Source: a virus. From it: 43,134 nucleotides of DNA. This document shows, in pieces, positions 1 to 5,575 of the stretch. Position numbers and translations under genes: made by a program. Within the stretch, counting starts at the first letter, position 1. Each line of letters opens with the position of its first letter. The notes beneath the pieces were generated by a model that saw only the letters and a list, made by a program, of their open reading frames with translations, did no database searches and was not told the DNA's origin. The stretch lies in the IMG/VR virus record IMGVR_UViG_3300027525_000009, positions 1-43,134 of that record, one strand, 5' to 3'.

Positions 1-83
1 ATATTGCAGATGCACTACTTACTTGTGATATAGAAGTGGTTTACGATAGAGTAGTAGAATTTATTAAAGAATTAAACAAATAA
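1..83 (+). CDS. C-terminal end of a truncated hypothetical protein
   Basis: An open frame runs from the window edge (codons in phase with position 3) to a TAA at 81-83, giving about 26 residues that end in EFIKELNK. It is followed after 3 bases by the next start codon, the same close packing as the rest of this arm. The start and most of the protein lie outside the window, so no function can be assigned. Confidence 0.5.
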   Translation, partial: IADALLTCDIEVVYDRVVEFIKELNK

Positions 84-86
84 GAT

Positions 87-350
87 ATGAAAGTAAGAAT
101 TTTACAACGTAGTGTATACTACAAAACGGCAGAGTTAGAGATAGAAATCCCTAACGACATTGATGAGTTTGATATTCAGCAGTATGTCAATGACAACGAG
201 GACCTTTGGGTTGATGAGATAGACCACAAGATAAACGAGTCTGAATTTATCTTCGGACTTGGAATGGATAGTGGAGACTGGACAGACCAAGACCAAGACT
301 CCGAATGGAGATACGAATGTGACGAACTAAAAATAGGAGGACACTTATGA
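87..350 (+). CDS. Small acidic hypothetical protein (87 aa)
   Basis: Not recognised. The protein is rich in Asp and Glu, with an Asp-rich stretch (SGDWTDQDQDSEW) near its C-terminus and a single Cys. Its stop overlaps the next start by 4 bases (ATGA at 347-350), typical of translational coupling. Small acidic proteins in phage early regions are sometimes DNA mimics or host-takeover factors, but nothing here shows this directly. Confidence 0.75.
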   Translation: MKVRILQRSVYYKTAELEIEIPNDIDEFDIQQYVNDNEDLWVDEIDHKINESEFIFGLGMDSGDWTDQDQDSEWRYECDELKIGGHL

Positions 351-574
351 ATATAAATAGCAAGGGTACATACACCCTAAAAGATGACCACTATGTAATG
401 AGTATAGAATACTCATATTACTACAACACAGGAACATACGAGCAGCCCCCAGAAGAGGACATGGAGATTGAATCCGTAGACTTAAATGGAATGGATATCA
501 CAGATTTCTTTTGGGAATTTGTAGAAGACAAAGTGTATCAACAATTAATAGAATACGCAAGAGAAAATAATTAA
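347..574 (+). CDS. Small acidic hypothetical protein (75 aa)
   Basis: Not recognised. It is acidic and Tyr-rich, with YSYYYNTGTYEQPPEEDMEIE near the middle followed by a probable amphipathic helix (DFFWEFVEDKVYQQLIEYAREN). It overlaps the preceding gene by 4 bases and lies 14 bases before the next, so it belongs to the same early transcript. Confidence 0.75.
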   Translation: MNINSKGTYTLKDDHYVMSIEYSYYYNTGTYEQPPEEDMEIESVDLNGMDITDFFWEFVEDKVYQQLIEYARENN

Positions 575-588
575 ATAACAATTAAATT

Positions 589-786
589 ATGAAACTATAC
601 GATGTACCTAGAAACAGTAGAATAAGAGTAAAGACCAAAGATAAAGTGCCACCTGACGCTCCTGAGATTGAATCAGGCGAAGAGCTTAACTTTAGATCCA
701 TAGACGGAATGTATAGCTATTGCACCAGAGACAATGGTGAAGTAGTACATTTAGCAGCATGGACAGACGTAGAAGTTGTACAGTAA
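589..786 (+). CDS. Small hypothetical protein (65 aa), beta-rich
   Basis: Not recognised by name. The sequence alternates charged turns and short beta-like stretches (RIRVKT, GEELNFRSIDGMYSYC, EVVHLAAWTDVEVV), which suggests a small beta-barrel or beta-sandwich. The start ATG follows AACAATTAAATT, the AT-rich initiation context seen throughout this arm. A structured gap of 111 bases follows it. Confidence 0.7.
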   Translation: MKLYDVPRNSRIRVKTKDKVPPDAPEIESGEELNFRSIDGMYSYCTRDNGEVVHLAAWTDVEVVQ

Positions 787-787
787 A

Positions 788-842
788 GGCAATTTATTGC
801 TTATTTTGTACAGAAGTAAGGGTTAAAAGGCAAGTAATTGCC
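788..842 (+). repeat. Imperfect inverted repeat in a 111-base intergenic gap
   Basis: GGCAATT (788-794) pairs with AATTGCC (836-842). Inside it TTGC (797-800) pairs with GCAA (830-833) and TTTT (804-807) with AAAA (825-828), so a long interrupted hairpin is possible. A second small hairpin follows, ACACG (861-865) with CGTGT (872-876). Together they fill most of the gap 787-897. A 5'-leader or processing structure is an inference; there is no U-run to make it a clear terminator. Confidence 0.45.
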
Positions 843-897
843 ATCATTAATAACAATAACACACGTTAATGCGTGTAAAAACAAACAATTAGAAATT

Positions 898-1242
898 ATG
901 GGAAGATATTATGACGGAGACATAAACGGAAAGTTTATGTTCGCAGTACAATCAAGTAGTGCAGCAGACAGATTTGGTTCAGAAGGACACAACAATTATT
1001 TAGAGTATTACTTTGACGAGGAACACCTACCTACAATAAAGGAAGAGTTGTCAATATTAAAACCTGCATGGGAAAAAGTAACAGAGTTTTTTAAGGATAG
1101 AAACTCATGGACTAATGAAGAACAAGAAGAGGCAGGAATAAGTACTAAAGAAATGAGTGACTTTGCCGACTATCGCTTAGGTAAACAGATAGAGGAATGT
1201 ATAAAAGAGGAGGGACAATGTTCGTTTCAAGCAGAGCTTTAA
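898..1242 (+). CDS. Hypothetical protein (114 aa)
   Basis: Not recognised. I chose the ATG at 898, preceded by AGAAATT, because the only upstream alternative is a TTG at 838 inside an inverted repeat and the extra residues look non-coding. The N-terminal half is beta-rich (GRYYDGDINGKFMFAVQSSS) and the C-terminal half helical and acidic. It overlaps the following 3D-domain gene by 25 bases. Confidence 0.7.
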   Translation: MGRYYDGDINGKFMFAVQSSSAADRFGSEGHNNYLEYYFDEEHLPTIKEELSILKPAWEKVTEFFKDRNSWTNEEQEEAGISTKEMSDFADYRLGKQIEECIKEEGQCSFQAEL

Positions 1243-1619
1243 TAGTATTGTTCACACTCATCATAGGGGTAGGTGCTACCCCTGTTGATGAGGTGTTGGT
1301 TACTGCAACAGTATACAACGCAGATCCAAGACAATGCAACGCAGACTATCTAACGACTGCGAGTGGTAAAAAGATAAACGAAAGCAACCCCCAGGGACAC
1401 AGATGGATAGCTGTGTCAAGGGATCTAGAGCCATTGGGTTTTACTTTCGGAACTAAGGTATTAATAAGTAACGCAGGCGAAATGAATGGAGTCTGGACCG
1501 TAGAAGATAGAATGAATAAAAGATGGGTACATAGGGTAGATTTCCTTGTAAACAACGATATAAGATTAGGTAAATGGAATAACGTAAAATTAGAAATATG
1601 GATACCAAAGAAGAATTAA
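1218..1619 (+). CDS. Secreted 3D-domain (double-psi beta-barrel) protein
   Basis: Starting at 1218, the 133-aa product begins with a Sec-type signal peptide: one Arg, then the hydrophobic core LIVLFTLIIGVGA, with probable cleavage before TPVDEV. The mature part matches the 3D (Asp-Asp-Asp) family found at the end of MltA-type transglycosylases and related wall proteins: VTATVYNADP, TTASGKK, WIAVSRDL, FGTKVLIS, VEDRMNKRWVHRVDF. The Asp residues in ADP, VEDRM and RVDF fit the family's acidic cluster. An upstream in-frame ATG at 1197 is possible, but 1218 gives a clean signal peptide and follows an unusual AGGAGGG (1208-1214). A role in peptidoglycan processing or lysis is inferred. Confidence 0.75.
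   Translation: MFVSSRALIVLFTLIIGVGATPVDEVLVTATVYNADPRQCNADYLTTASGKKINESNPQGHRWIAVSRDLEPLGFTFGTKVLISNAGEMNGVWTVEDRMNKRWVHRVDFLVNNDIRLGKWNNVKLEIWIPKKN
1248..1264 (+). repeat. Dispersed DnaA-box-like motif, copy 1 (17 bp)
   Basis: TTGTTCACACTCATCAT begins 5 bases after the stop codon of the 898-1242 gene and inside the coding region of the 3D-domain gene. It is identical over 17 bases to 5074-5090, over 16 to the reverse complement of 8621-8636, and over 14 to 16653-16666. Its end (CATCA, 1259-1263) forms the base of a hairpin with TGATG (1286-1290), enclosing AGGGGTA (1265-1271) paired with TACCCCT (1277-1283). The first nine bases resemble a DnaA box. Confidence 0.7.
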
Positions 1620-1942
1620 GAAATGGATTAGAGTTAGTTTTAGCACTTCAACTAACGTTAGAGTTAATGGACGAATATAGATTAAAAGGATTGCCAAAGA
1701 AGTATGGTAATATGTTTAAGAACTCAATAGAGAAGTCAATGTCTCAGACATACGATAGGCTTTACAAAAATGATCCAGAATTTATGACCAACTCAATGAA
1801 TATAAAGAATGAGATGATATCCTCAATAGCTTCTTTAAACGAAGTAGATGCTATTCTTTTTGCATCATTTACTCAGCACTATATGGACAACATAGATGTT
1901 GCCAGAGAGAAGGGAACTGTGTTCTTTTCTAAACTATTATAA
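1598..1942 (+). CDS. Hypothetical helical protein (114 aa)
   Basis: Not recognised. It is predicted largely alpha-helical (LRNGLELVLALQLTLELMDEYRL and a C-terminal DAILFASFTQHYMDN). It overlaps the end of the 3D-domain gene by 22 bases, so the two may be translated together. There is no signal peptide or clear membrane segment. A lysis-accessory role is possible from the neighbourhood only. Confidence 0.7.
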   Translation: MDTKEELRNGLELVLALQLTLELMDEYRLKGLPKKYGNMFKNSIEKSMSQTYDRLYKNDPEFMTNSMNIKNEMISSIASLNEVDAILFASFTQHYMDNIDVAREKGTVFFSKLL

Positions 1943-2104
1943 GCCACAAGATTATTTAATCCTTAGTTGTCGCTAATGTAGGCCGCTATAATGCTTTACA
2001 TGATGTTCTTGTGGTGTATTATATATGACATCATAAATTATAGTAAGACTGACAGGACGGAAAGACGCCCCTCTATTGAGGTAACTAAAATAAATAAAAT
2101 AGAT
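1943..2104 (+). ncRNA. Structured intergenic region, candidate non-coding RNA or leader
   Basis: About 160 bases without a convincing protein. A perfect 8-bp stem, CCACAAGA (1944-1951) with TCTTGTGG (2007-2014), encloses a second stem ATGTA (1976-1980) with TACAT (1997-2001). TGATGT (2001-2006) can instead pair with ACATCA (2029-2034), giving two exclusive folds. A short hairpin CCTC-TATT-GAGG lies at 2070-2081. Bases 2051-2066 read GACAGGACGGAAAGAC, which from memory matches a conserved stretch of bacterial 23S rRNA near the peptidyl-transferase centre. A TATAAT occurs at 1987-1992. Function is unknown. Confidence 0.4.
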
Positions 2105-2257
2105 ATGAAGTTACAAATTTTTACAGTCCATTTATATTACGGACAACATACAAGATATGAAACAAAACAAACACCTTCTATAGAAGAGGCAAGAAGGTGG
2201 GTATCAGGAGCTGCAAAAGGCAGAATTATTAACAAGCAAAACATATATGTACAATGA
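2105..2257 (+). CDS. Small hypothetical protein (50 aa)
   Basis: Not recognised. The frame is open upstream to an ATG at 1991, but those residues come from the structured gap and look non-coding, so I start at ATG 2105, preceded by AATAGAT. The product has a beta strand (KLQIFTVHLYYG), a helix (SIEEARRWVSGAA) and a final strand, like a compact alpha-beta fold. It overlaps the next gene by 4 bases (ATGA). Confidence 0.6.
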   Translation: MKLQIFTVHLYYGQHTRYETKQTPSIEEARRWVSGAAKGRIINKQNIYVQ

Positions 2258-2859
2258 ATTTACTAACACAAAACAGTAAGCTTAAAAAGACAAGTAAGAA
2301 TCTTAATTTAAGGGTATTTAATTTTGGAATACCTGCATACAAATCGGCAAGTGGCAAGCTTACCTGCCCTATGGCTGACGAGTGTGTTGAGTTTTGCTAT
2401 GCAAAGAAAGGTGCTTATGTATGGAGCAATGTTCAACCTGCATTCGAGAAGAGATACCAACTCAGTAAGACATTAGAATTTATTGACGCAATGAATTCAG
2501 AGATAAAAAAGAAACGACCTGAGTATGTAAGAGTACATGATAGTGGTGACTATTATTCAAGAAGCTACTTAGCTAAGTGGATCACGATTGCAAATGAAAA
2601 TCCAAGCGTAAAATTCTACAGCTATACAAACATGGTTGACATGATTAAAAACACCAAGCTTCCTGATAACTATGACATTATATTTAGTGATTCTGGCAAA
2701 CAAAAGCACATGATAGACCAAAGTGCTGACAGACACACTAAAATATTTAAGAGTAAGGAAGACCTGTTAAGCAAGGGGTACGTAGATGCCTCAGACACAG
2801 ACCTTTATGCAACTAAATGGTTTAATAAAACCAATAGAGTCGGTTTAATATTTCATTAA
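2254..2859 (+). CDS. Gp88-like phage protein with Cys cluster
   Basis: The 201-aa product resembles the phage Gene-product-88 family (named after mycobacteriophage gp88), whose biochemical role is not established. Visible hallmarks are an N-terminal Cys cluster, TCPMADECVEFCYAKKG (spacing C-x5-C-x4-C), then VRVHDSGDYYS, a helix, and FYSYTNM, alternating like a TIM-barrel. The three Cys suggest iron-sulfur or zinc binding, possibly distantly like radical-SAM enzymes; that is inference. It is the last gene before a clear promoter at 2874-2904, so it may end the first early transcription unit, though I see no strong terminator. Confidence 0.65.
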   Translation: MNLLTQNSKLKKTSKNLNLRVFNFGIPAYKSASGKLTCPMADECVEFCYAKKGAYVWSNVQPAFEKRYQLSKTLEFIDAMNSEIKKKRPEYVRVHDSGDYYSRSYLAKWITIANENPSVKFYSYTNMVDMIKNTKLPDNYDIIFSDSGKQKHMIDQSADRHTKIFKSKEDLLSKGYVDASDTDLYATKWFNKTNRVGLIFH

Positions 2860-2873
2860 AAAACAAATAAAAG

Positions 2874-2904
2874 TTGCGTAATAAATAAATAATTAGTAAA
2901 TTTG
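2874..2904 (+). promoter_or_regulatory. Bacteroidota-type promoter (TTG-N20-TAnnTTTG)
   Basis: TTG (2874-2876) lies 20 bases before TAAATTTG (2897-2904), an exact fit to the Bacteroidota housekeeping promoter: TTG near -33 and TAnnTTTG near -7. It sits in the only gap between the Gp88-like gene and the replication block, with transcription expected to start near 2909-2912 and the first start codon at 2929. It is the best promoter in the window. Confidence 0.75.
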
Positions 2905-2928
2905 TAAAACACAATTTAATTTAAAAAC

Positions 2929-3081
2929 ATGGGAAAATCAAGCGAAGAATTTATGAAACAAAGAGAGAGGTTTGAAGATTCAATACCTCTACTAACATCA
3001 TCATTTAATTGGGATCAATACTTTTTATCCTTACATACTAACAATTTAAATACAATCAAAAATGAAGAGGGGAATATTTAA
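2929..3081 (+). CDS. Small hypothetical protein (50 aa)
   Basis: ATG at 2929 opens a frame to TAA at 3079-3081, giving a 50-aa product that begins MGKSSEEFMKQRERFEDS. It is the first gene after the 2874-2904 promoter. The start context TTTAAAAACATGG is typical, and the end overlaps the DnaA-domain-like gene by 20 bases. Not recognised; a short charged helix followed by a Trp/Tyr/Phe-containing segment. It could be a leader peptide for the next gene. Confidence 0.55.
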   Translation: MGKSSEEFMKQRERFEDSIPLLTSSFNWDQYFLSLHTNNLNTIKNEEGNI

Positions 3082-3373
3082 TCAATACGTTGAATTCGTA
3101 TGTGAAGAATGCGGAATAACAAAAGAAGAACTTTTTACTAAAAGTAGAAAGACTAAGTTAGCAATGTCGAGGTACTTGCTTTATTCTATATGCTATCAAA
3201 GACCTATGACAATAGTACAGATTGTTGATTTAATGTCTGAGAATGGATATGATACGTCTAGAACAAATATTGAATACGGAATAGCTAAGATAAAAGAAAT
3301 GAACGATGGAGACATTAACCGTTTAATTTCAATAGCCGTAAACCATATTTCAAAAGAAGAGTCGTTATGTTAG
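3062..3373 (+). CDS. DnaA domain-IV-like DNA-binding protein (divergent)
   Basis: The 103-aa product aligns by eye with the DnaA C-terminal DNA-binding domain: CEECGITKEELFTKSRKTKLAMSRYLLYS corresponds to the helix with the LxxKRR / ARQIAMYL pattern, and YDTSRTNIEYGIAKI (63-77) to the signature GRDHTTVxHAxxKI. There is no AAA+ ATPase domain, so it cannot be a full initiator. The recognition helix differs from DnaA (SRTNI where E. coli has DHTTV), suggesting altered specificity. It heads the recombination/replication block. It may bind DnaA-box-like sites in the phage genome, compete with host DnaA, or act as a repressor. Confidence 0.6.
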   Translation: MKRGIFNQYVEFVCEECGITKEELFTKSRKTKLAMSRYLLYSICYQRPMTIVQIVDLMSENGYDTSRTNIEYGIAKIKEMNDGDINRLISIAVNHISKEESLC

Positions 3374-3750
3374 AAGATTCTATGACAATTCTTTGGCAAG
3401 AGGTTAAGGATAATAGGAAATCTGTTTGTCTTAATACAAGCAGAGAAGAAGCCTACATATATAGAGGTGTTAAGTTTTCAAAGTTAGATGGAGTAACAAG
3501 AATATATAACACCACTAAAGTTGGACTTAGTTACAGAGAAGTAACTAAAGATGAGTATGATTTCTTAATTGAAAATGGATTAAAGATTGGGGTTAAAAAC
3601 ATTCTCCAGAACACCTATAGAGGTCAGATAGAAAGTATAAATGAAAAGATACATGGAGAAGTCAATACTCGTAACAACAAGAAGCATTATGAGTCATTGA
3701 AACAAAAAAGAGAAACATTAATAAATAAATACAGTAAACTAAACAATTAA
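3367..3750 (+). CDS. Hypothetical protein (127 aa) with C-terminal coiled coil
   Basis: Not recognised. It overlaps the preceding gene by 7 bases and ends 2 bases before the annealing-protein gene, so it is embedded in the recombination operon. The N-terminal half is beta-rich (EAYIYRGVKFSKLDGVTRIYN). The C-terminal 45 residues are charged and helical (KIHGEVNTRNNKKHYESLKQ). A DNA-metabolism accessory role is inferred only from context. Confidence 0.7.
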   Translation: MLEDSMTILWQEVKDNRKSVCLNTSREEAYIYRGVKFSKLDGVTRIYNTTKVGLSYREVTKDEYDFLIENGLKIGVKNILQNTYRGQIESINEKIHGEVNTRNNKKHYESLKQKRETLINKYSKLNN

Positions 3751-3752
3751 TT

Positions 3753-4343
3753 ATGGGAGAAACAAAATCAACATTCAAAACATTAGCAGCGGTTAATGTT
3801 AAGGACAGAGTAGAAAAGAAAGGTAGATTCGATTACTTATCTTGGGCATATGCCTGGGCTATGATTAAAGATCAATACCCTGATGCAAATCGTAAGGTAT
3901 ATGAATCAGAATCCAATGAACTAAATTACTTTTCAGATGGAAGAACAGGCTATGTAAAGGTAGGTGTAACAATAAATGATGTAGAACACATTGATTATCT
4001 GCCTATTATGGGACACAACAATCAATCGTTAACATTAGATAAGATTACTTCATTCGCAGTAAACAAGACTATACAACGTAGTACAGTTAAAGCTATAGCT
4101 ATGCATGGATTGGGATTATCTTTATGGGCAGGAGAAGACTTAGTAGATATCAGTGAGGCAGCACCTGCTGTTAAGCAAGAAGCTAAACCAACTCTAAAGA
4201 AGACAAGTGAGAAGTGGAATGATGTAGTTAATTACGTTAAGGCAAACAAGACAAATCCATTCGCTTCTACGATTAAAACATTAGAGACTAAGTATATTAT
4301 TTCATCAGCAATTAAAAAAGAATTAGGAGTTTATGTCAAGTAA
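3753..4343 (+). CDS. Single-strand annealing protein, DUF1071/Sak-like
   Basis: A 196-aa protein with the pattern of the DUF1071 group of phage annealing recombinases related to Sak/RAD52: FKTLAAVNVKDRVEKKGRFD, the strong motif YLSWAYAWAMIKDQYPDA, YVKVGVTIN, LPIMGHNNQSL, TIQRSTVKAIAMHGLGLSLWAGEDL. These proteins coat single-stranded DNA and anneal complementary strands in phage recombination and replication. The next gene encodes a RecE/lambda-exo-like nuclease, the usual partner, and the following one an SSB-like protein. Residues after about 135 (EAAPAVKQEAKPTLKK) form a charged linker, then a small C-terminal domain. Confidence 0.85.
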   Translation: MGETKSTFKTLAAVNVKDRVEKKGRFDYLSWAYAWAMIKDQYPDANRKVYESESNELNYFSDGRTGYVKVGVTINDVEHIDYLPIMGHNNQSLTLDKITSFAVNKTIQRSTVKAIAMHGLGLSLWAGEDLVDISEAAPAVKQEAKPTLKKTSEKWNDVVNYVKANKTNPFASTIKTLETKYIISSAIKKELGVYVK

Positions 4344-5070
4344 TATAATAGAGTCGCTAAGAGACGACTCAAAGTACTATGGTGACTTTGGTAAAAAGTA
4401 TCTATCTAATTCAGATATCTATAGTTTACTAAACAATCCTAAGAACTTCAGGATTAGCCAAAAGGGATTACCTTTATTAAAAGGTGGTTACTTTCACACA
4501 GCTATGTTAGAGCCACAGAAGATAGGAGACTATCCTGTTATAGATGCTTCAACAAGAAGCACTAAAGCTTTCAAAGAACATATATTAGAGAACAATTTAT
4601 ATCCATATGACGTCTTACTATCTAAGGAGGTAGATGAGATAACAACATGGGTTAATGCAATGAAGTCTAACTTCGTAATGTATAGCGACATATATGCTCA
4701 AGGTAATATATACGAACAGCCTGCAATAGCTACCATATTTGGGATAGAGTGGAAAGGTAAGGCAGATATAATTACAGCTGATAAAGTTATAGACATAAAG
4801 ACCACAGGTAACATAGATAAGTTTAAGTGGAGTGCAAATGATTATAACTATGATAGTCAGGCTTATATATACGAGCAGCTATTCGGTAAGCCAGTTGAAT
4901 TCTATATAATAGACAAGACCACATTGAAACTAAAGATAGCTAAACCATCAGAAGAAACTCTACTAAGGGGTCGTGATAAGGTTTTAAGGGCTATAGAAGT
5001 ATACAATAAGTTCTTTGCTGAGGACTCAGTAGAGGACGTTACACAGTACATAGAGTATGAACAGTTTTAG
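4333..5070 (+). CDS. RecE/lambda-exonuclease-like PD-(D/E)XK nuclease
   Basis: The 245-aa product has the core of phage exonucleases of the RecE/YqaJ type: an early helix with SNSDIYSLLNNPKNF, GGYFHTAMLEP (51-61, His55), Glu128, then the active-site strand pair KGKADIITADKVIDIKTTG with Asp145, Asp154 and Lys156, followed by YNYDSQAYIYEQL (Tyr173, Gln176), the helix that completes the site. Such enzymes resect double-stranded ends and hand single strands to the annealing protein encoded just upstream (11-base overlap). Length is in the normal range for compact phage versions. Confidence 0.85.
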   Translation: MSSNIIESLRDDSKYYGDFGKKYLSNSDIYSLLNNPKNFRISQKGLPLLKGGYFHTAMLEPQKIGDYPVIDASTRSTKAFKEHILENNLYPYDVLLSKEVDEITTWVNAMKSNFVMYSDIYAQGNIYEQPAIATIFGIEWKGKADIITADKVIDIKTTGNIDKFKWSANDYNYDSQAYIYEQLFGKPVEFYIIDKTTLKLKIAKPSEETLLRGRDKVLRAIEVYNKFFAEDSVEDVTQYIEYEQF

Positions 5071-5073
5071 TAT

Positions 5074-5090
5074 TTGTTCACACTCATCAT
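5074..5090 (+). repeat. Dispersed DnaA-box-like motif, copy 2 (17 bp)
   Basis: TTGTTCACACTCATCAT lies 3 bases after the nuclease stop codon, in the 75-base gap before the SSB-like gene. It is identical over 17 bases to 1248-1264, and both copies are preceded by TAGTATT-like sequence and followed by a hairpin with GGTGCT. This is the only copy outside coding sequence and so the most likely to be a functional site. Confidence 0.75.
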
Positions 5091-5096
5091 TTTAAA

Positions 5097-5127
5097 GGAG
5101 TCAGCGGTGCTTCTCCAACTAAGCACC
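5097..5127 (+). promoter_or_regulatory. Hairpin with potential H-type pseudoknot in the SSB-like gene leader
   Basis: GGTGCTT (5106-5112) pairs perfectly with AAGCACC (5121-5127) around the loop CTCCAACT. The loop's CTCC (5113-5116) is complementary to GGAG (5097-5100) upstream, giving the order S1a-S2a-S1b-S2b of an H-type pseudoknot with connecting loops of 5, 0 and 4 nt. It ends 18 bases before the start codon at 5146. T4 gene 32 mRNA is known to use a leader pseudoknot for SSB autoregulation; the same job here is an inference. Confidence 0.5.
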
Positions 5128-5145
5128 CATTAAATACCATTAATT

Positions 5146-5421
5146 ATGTCAAACGACAAAATATTTGCAGACGGATTTATCTTCAAGAGAAGAGAGAACG
5201 CACCAGAATTTGTAATCGGTAACATCAGCGTAAAAGTTGAAGATGCTGTTGCTTTTTTAAATGCCAACCAAAAAAATGGATGGGTTAACCTAAATGTACT
5301 TAACAGTCAGGCAGGTAAACCATACATTGAACTTGACACTTTTGTACCTAAGAAGAAGGCTAATGGGGTGGACACAGCACCTAACCAAGCACCTGTACAA
5401 GAGGCAGATTTACCCTTCTAA
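5146..5421 (+). CDS. SSB-like single-stranded-DNA-binding protein with acidic tip
   Basis: A 91-aa protein with a beta-rich core (DGFIFKRRENAPEFVIGNISVKV, WVNLNVLNSQAGKPYIELDTFVPKK), then a flexible Pro/Gln/Ala linker and the C-terminal end EADLPF. This closely copies the acidic tip of bacterial SSB (…DDIPF), which recruits partner proteins. The core is shorter than a classical OB-fold SSB (about 110 aa). Position after an annealing protein and nuclease and before the primase-helicase supports the call. A terminator follows at 5440-5468, and the leader carries a hairpin or pseudoknot. Confidence 0.7.
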   Translation: MSNDKIFADGFIFKRRENAPEFVIGNISVKVEDAVAFLNANQKNGWVNLNVLNSQAGKPYIELDTFVPKKKANGVDTAPNQAPVQEADLPF

Positions 5422-5439
5422 TTAACTAACTAAAAGAAG

Positions 5440-5468
5440 ACAAGGGGTTTAATTATCCCTTGTTTTTT
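5440..5468 (+). terminator. Rho-independent terminator after the SSB-like gene
   Basis: ACAAGGG (5440-5446) pairs with CCCTTGT (5457-5463) around a 10-base loop, followed by a T-run to 5468. It ends the 2929-5421 transcription unit. The rest of the 154-base gap to 5576 holds an inverted repeat, TTTCCC (5497-5502) with GGGAAA (5511-5516), and an A-rich leader. I see no consensus TAnnTTTG promoter there, so read-through may feed the primase gene. Confidence 0.8.
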
Positions 5469-5575
5469 CTTTAGTAAATGTTGAAAATGTTAATTTTTTC
5501 CCTTAGAAATGGGAAATAAAAAAAATACAATTAAATAAACGCTATAAAGATATATAGAACTATAAAATCAACATA

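Noticed and set aside
838-897. TTG start that would lengthen the 898-1242 protein by 20 residues
   Set aside because: It begins inside an inverted repeat, and the ATG at 898 has the AT-rich context used by neighbouring genes.
1991-2104. Upstream ATG extending the 2105-2257 protein by 38 residues
   Set aside because: The extra segment runs through strong RNA stems and lacks protein-like composition; ATG at 2105 fits better.
5494-5519. Inverted repeat after the SSB terminator as a second terminator
   Set aside because: Neither strand has a U-run following the stem, so only the 5440-5468 hairpin is called.
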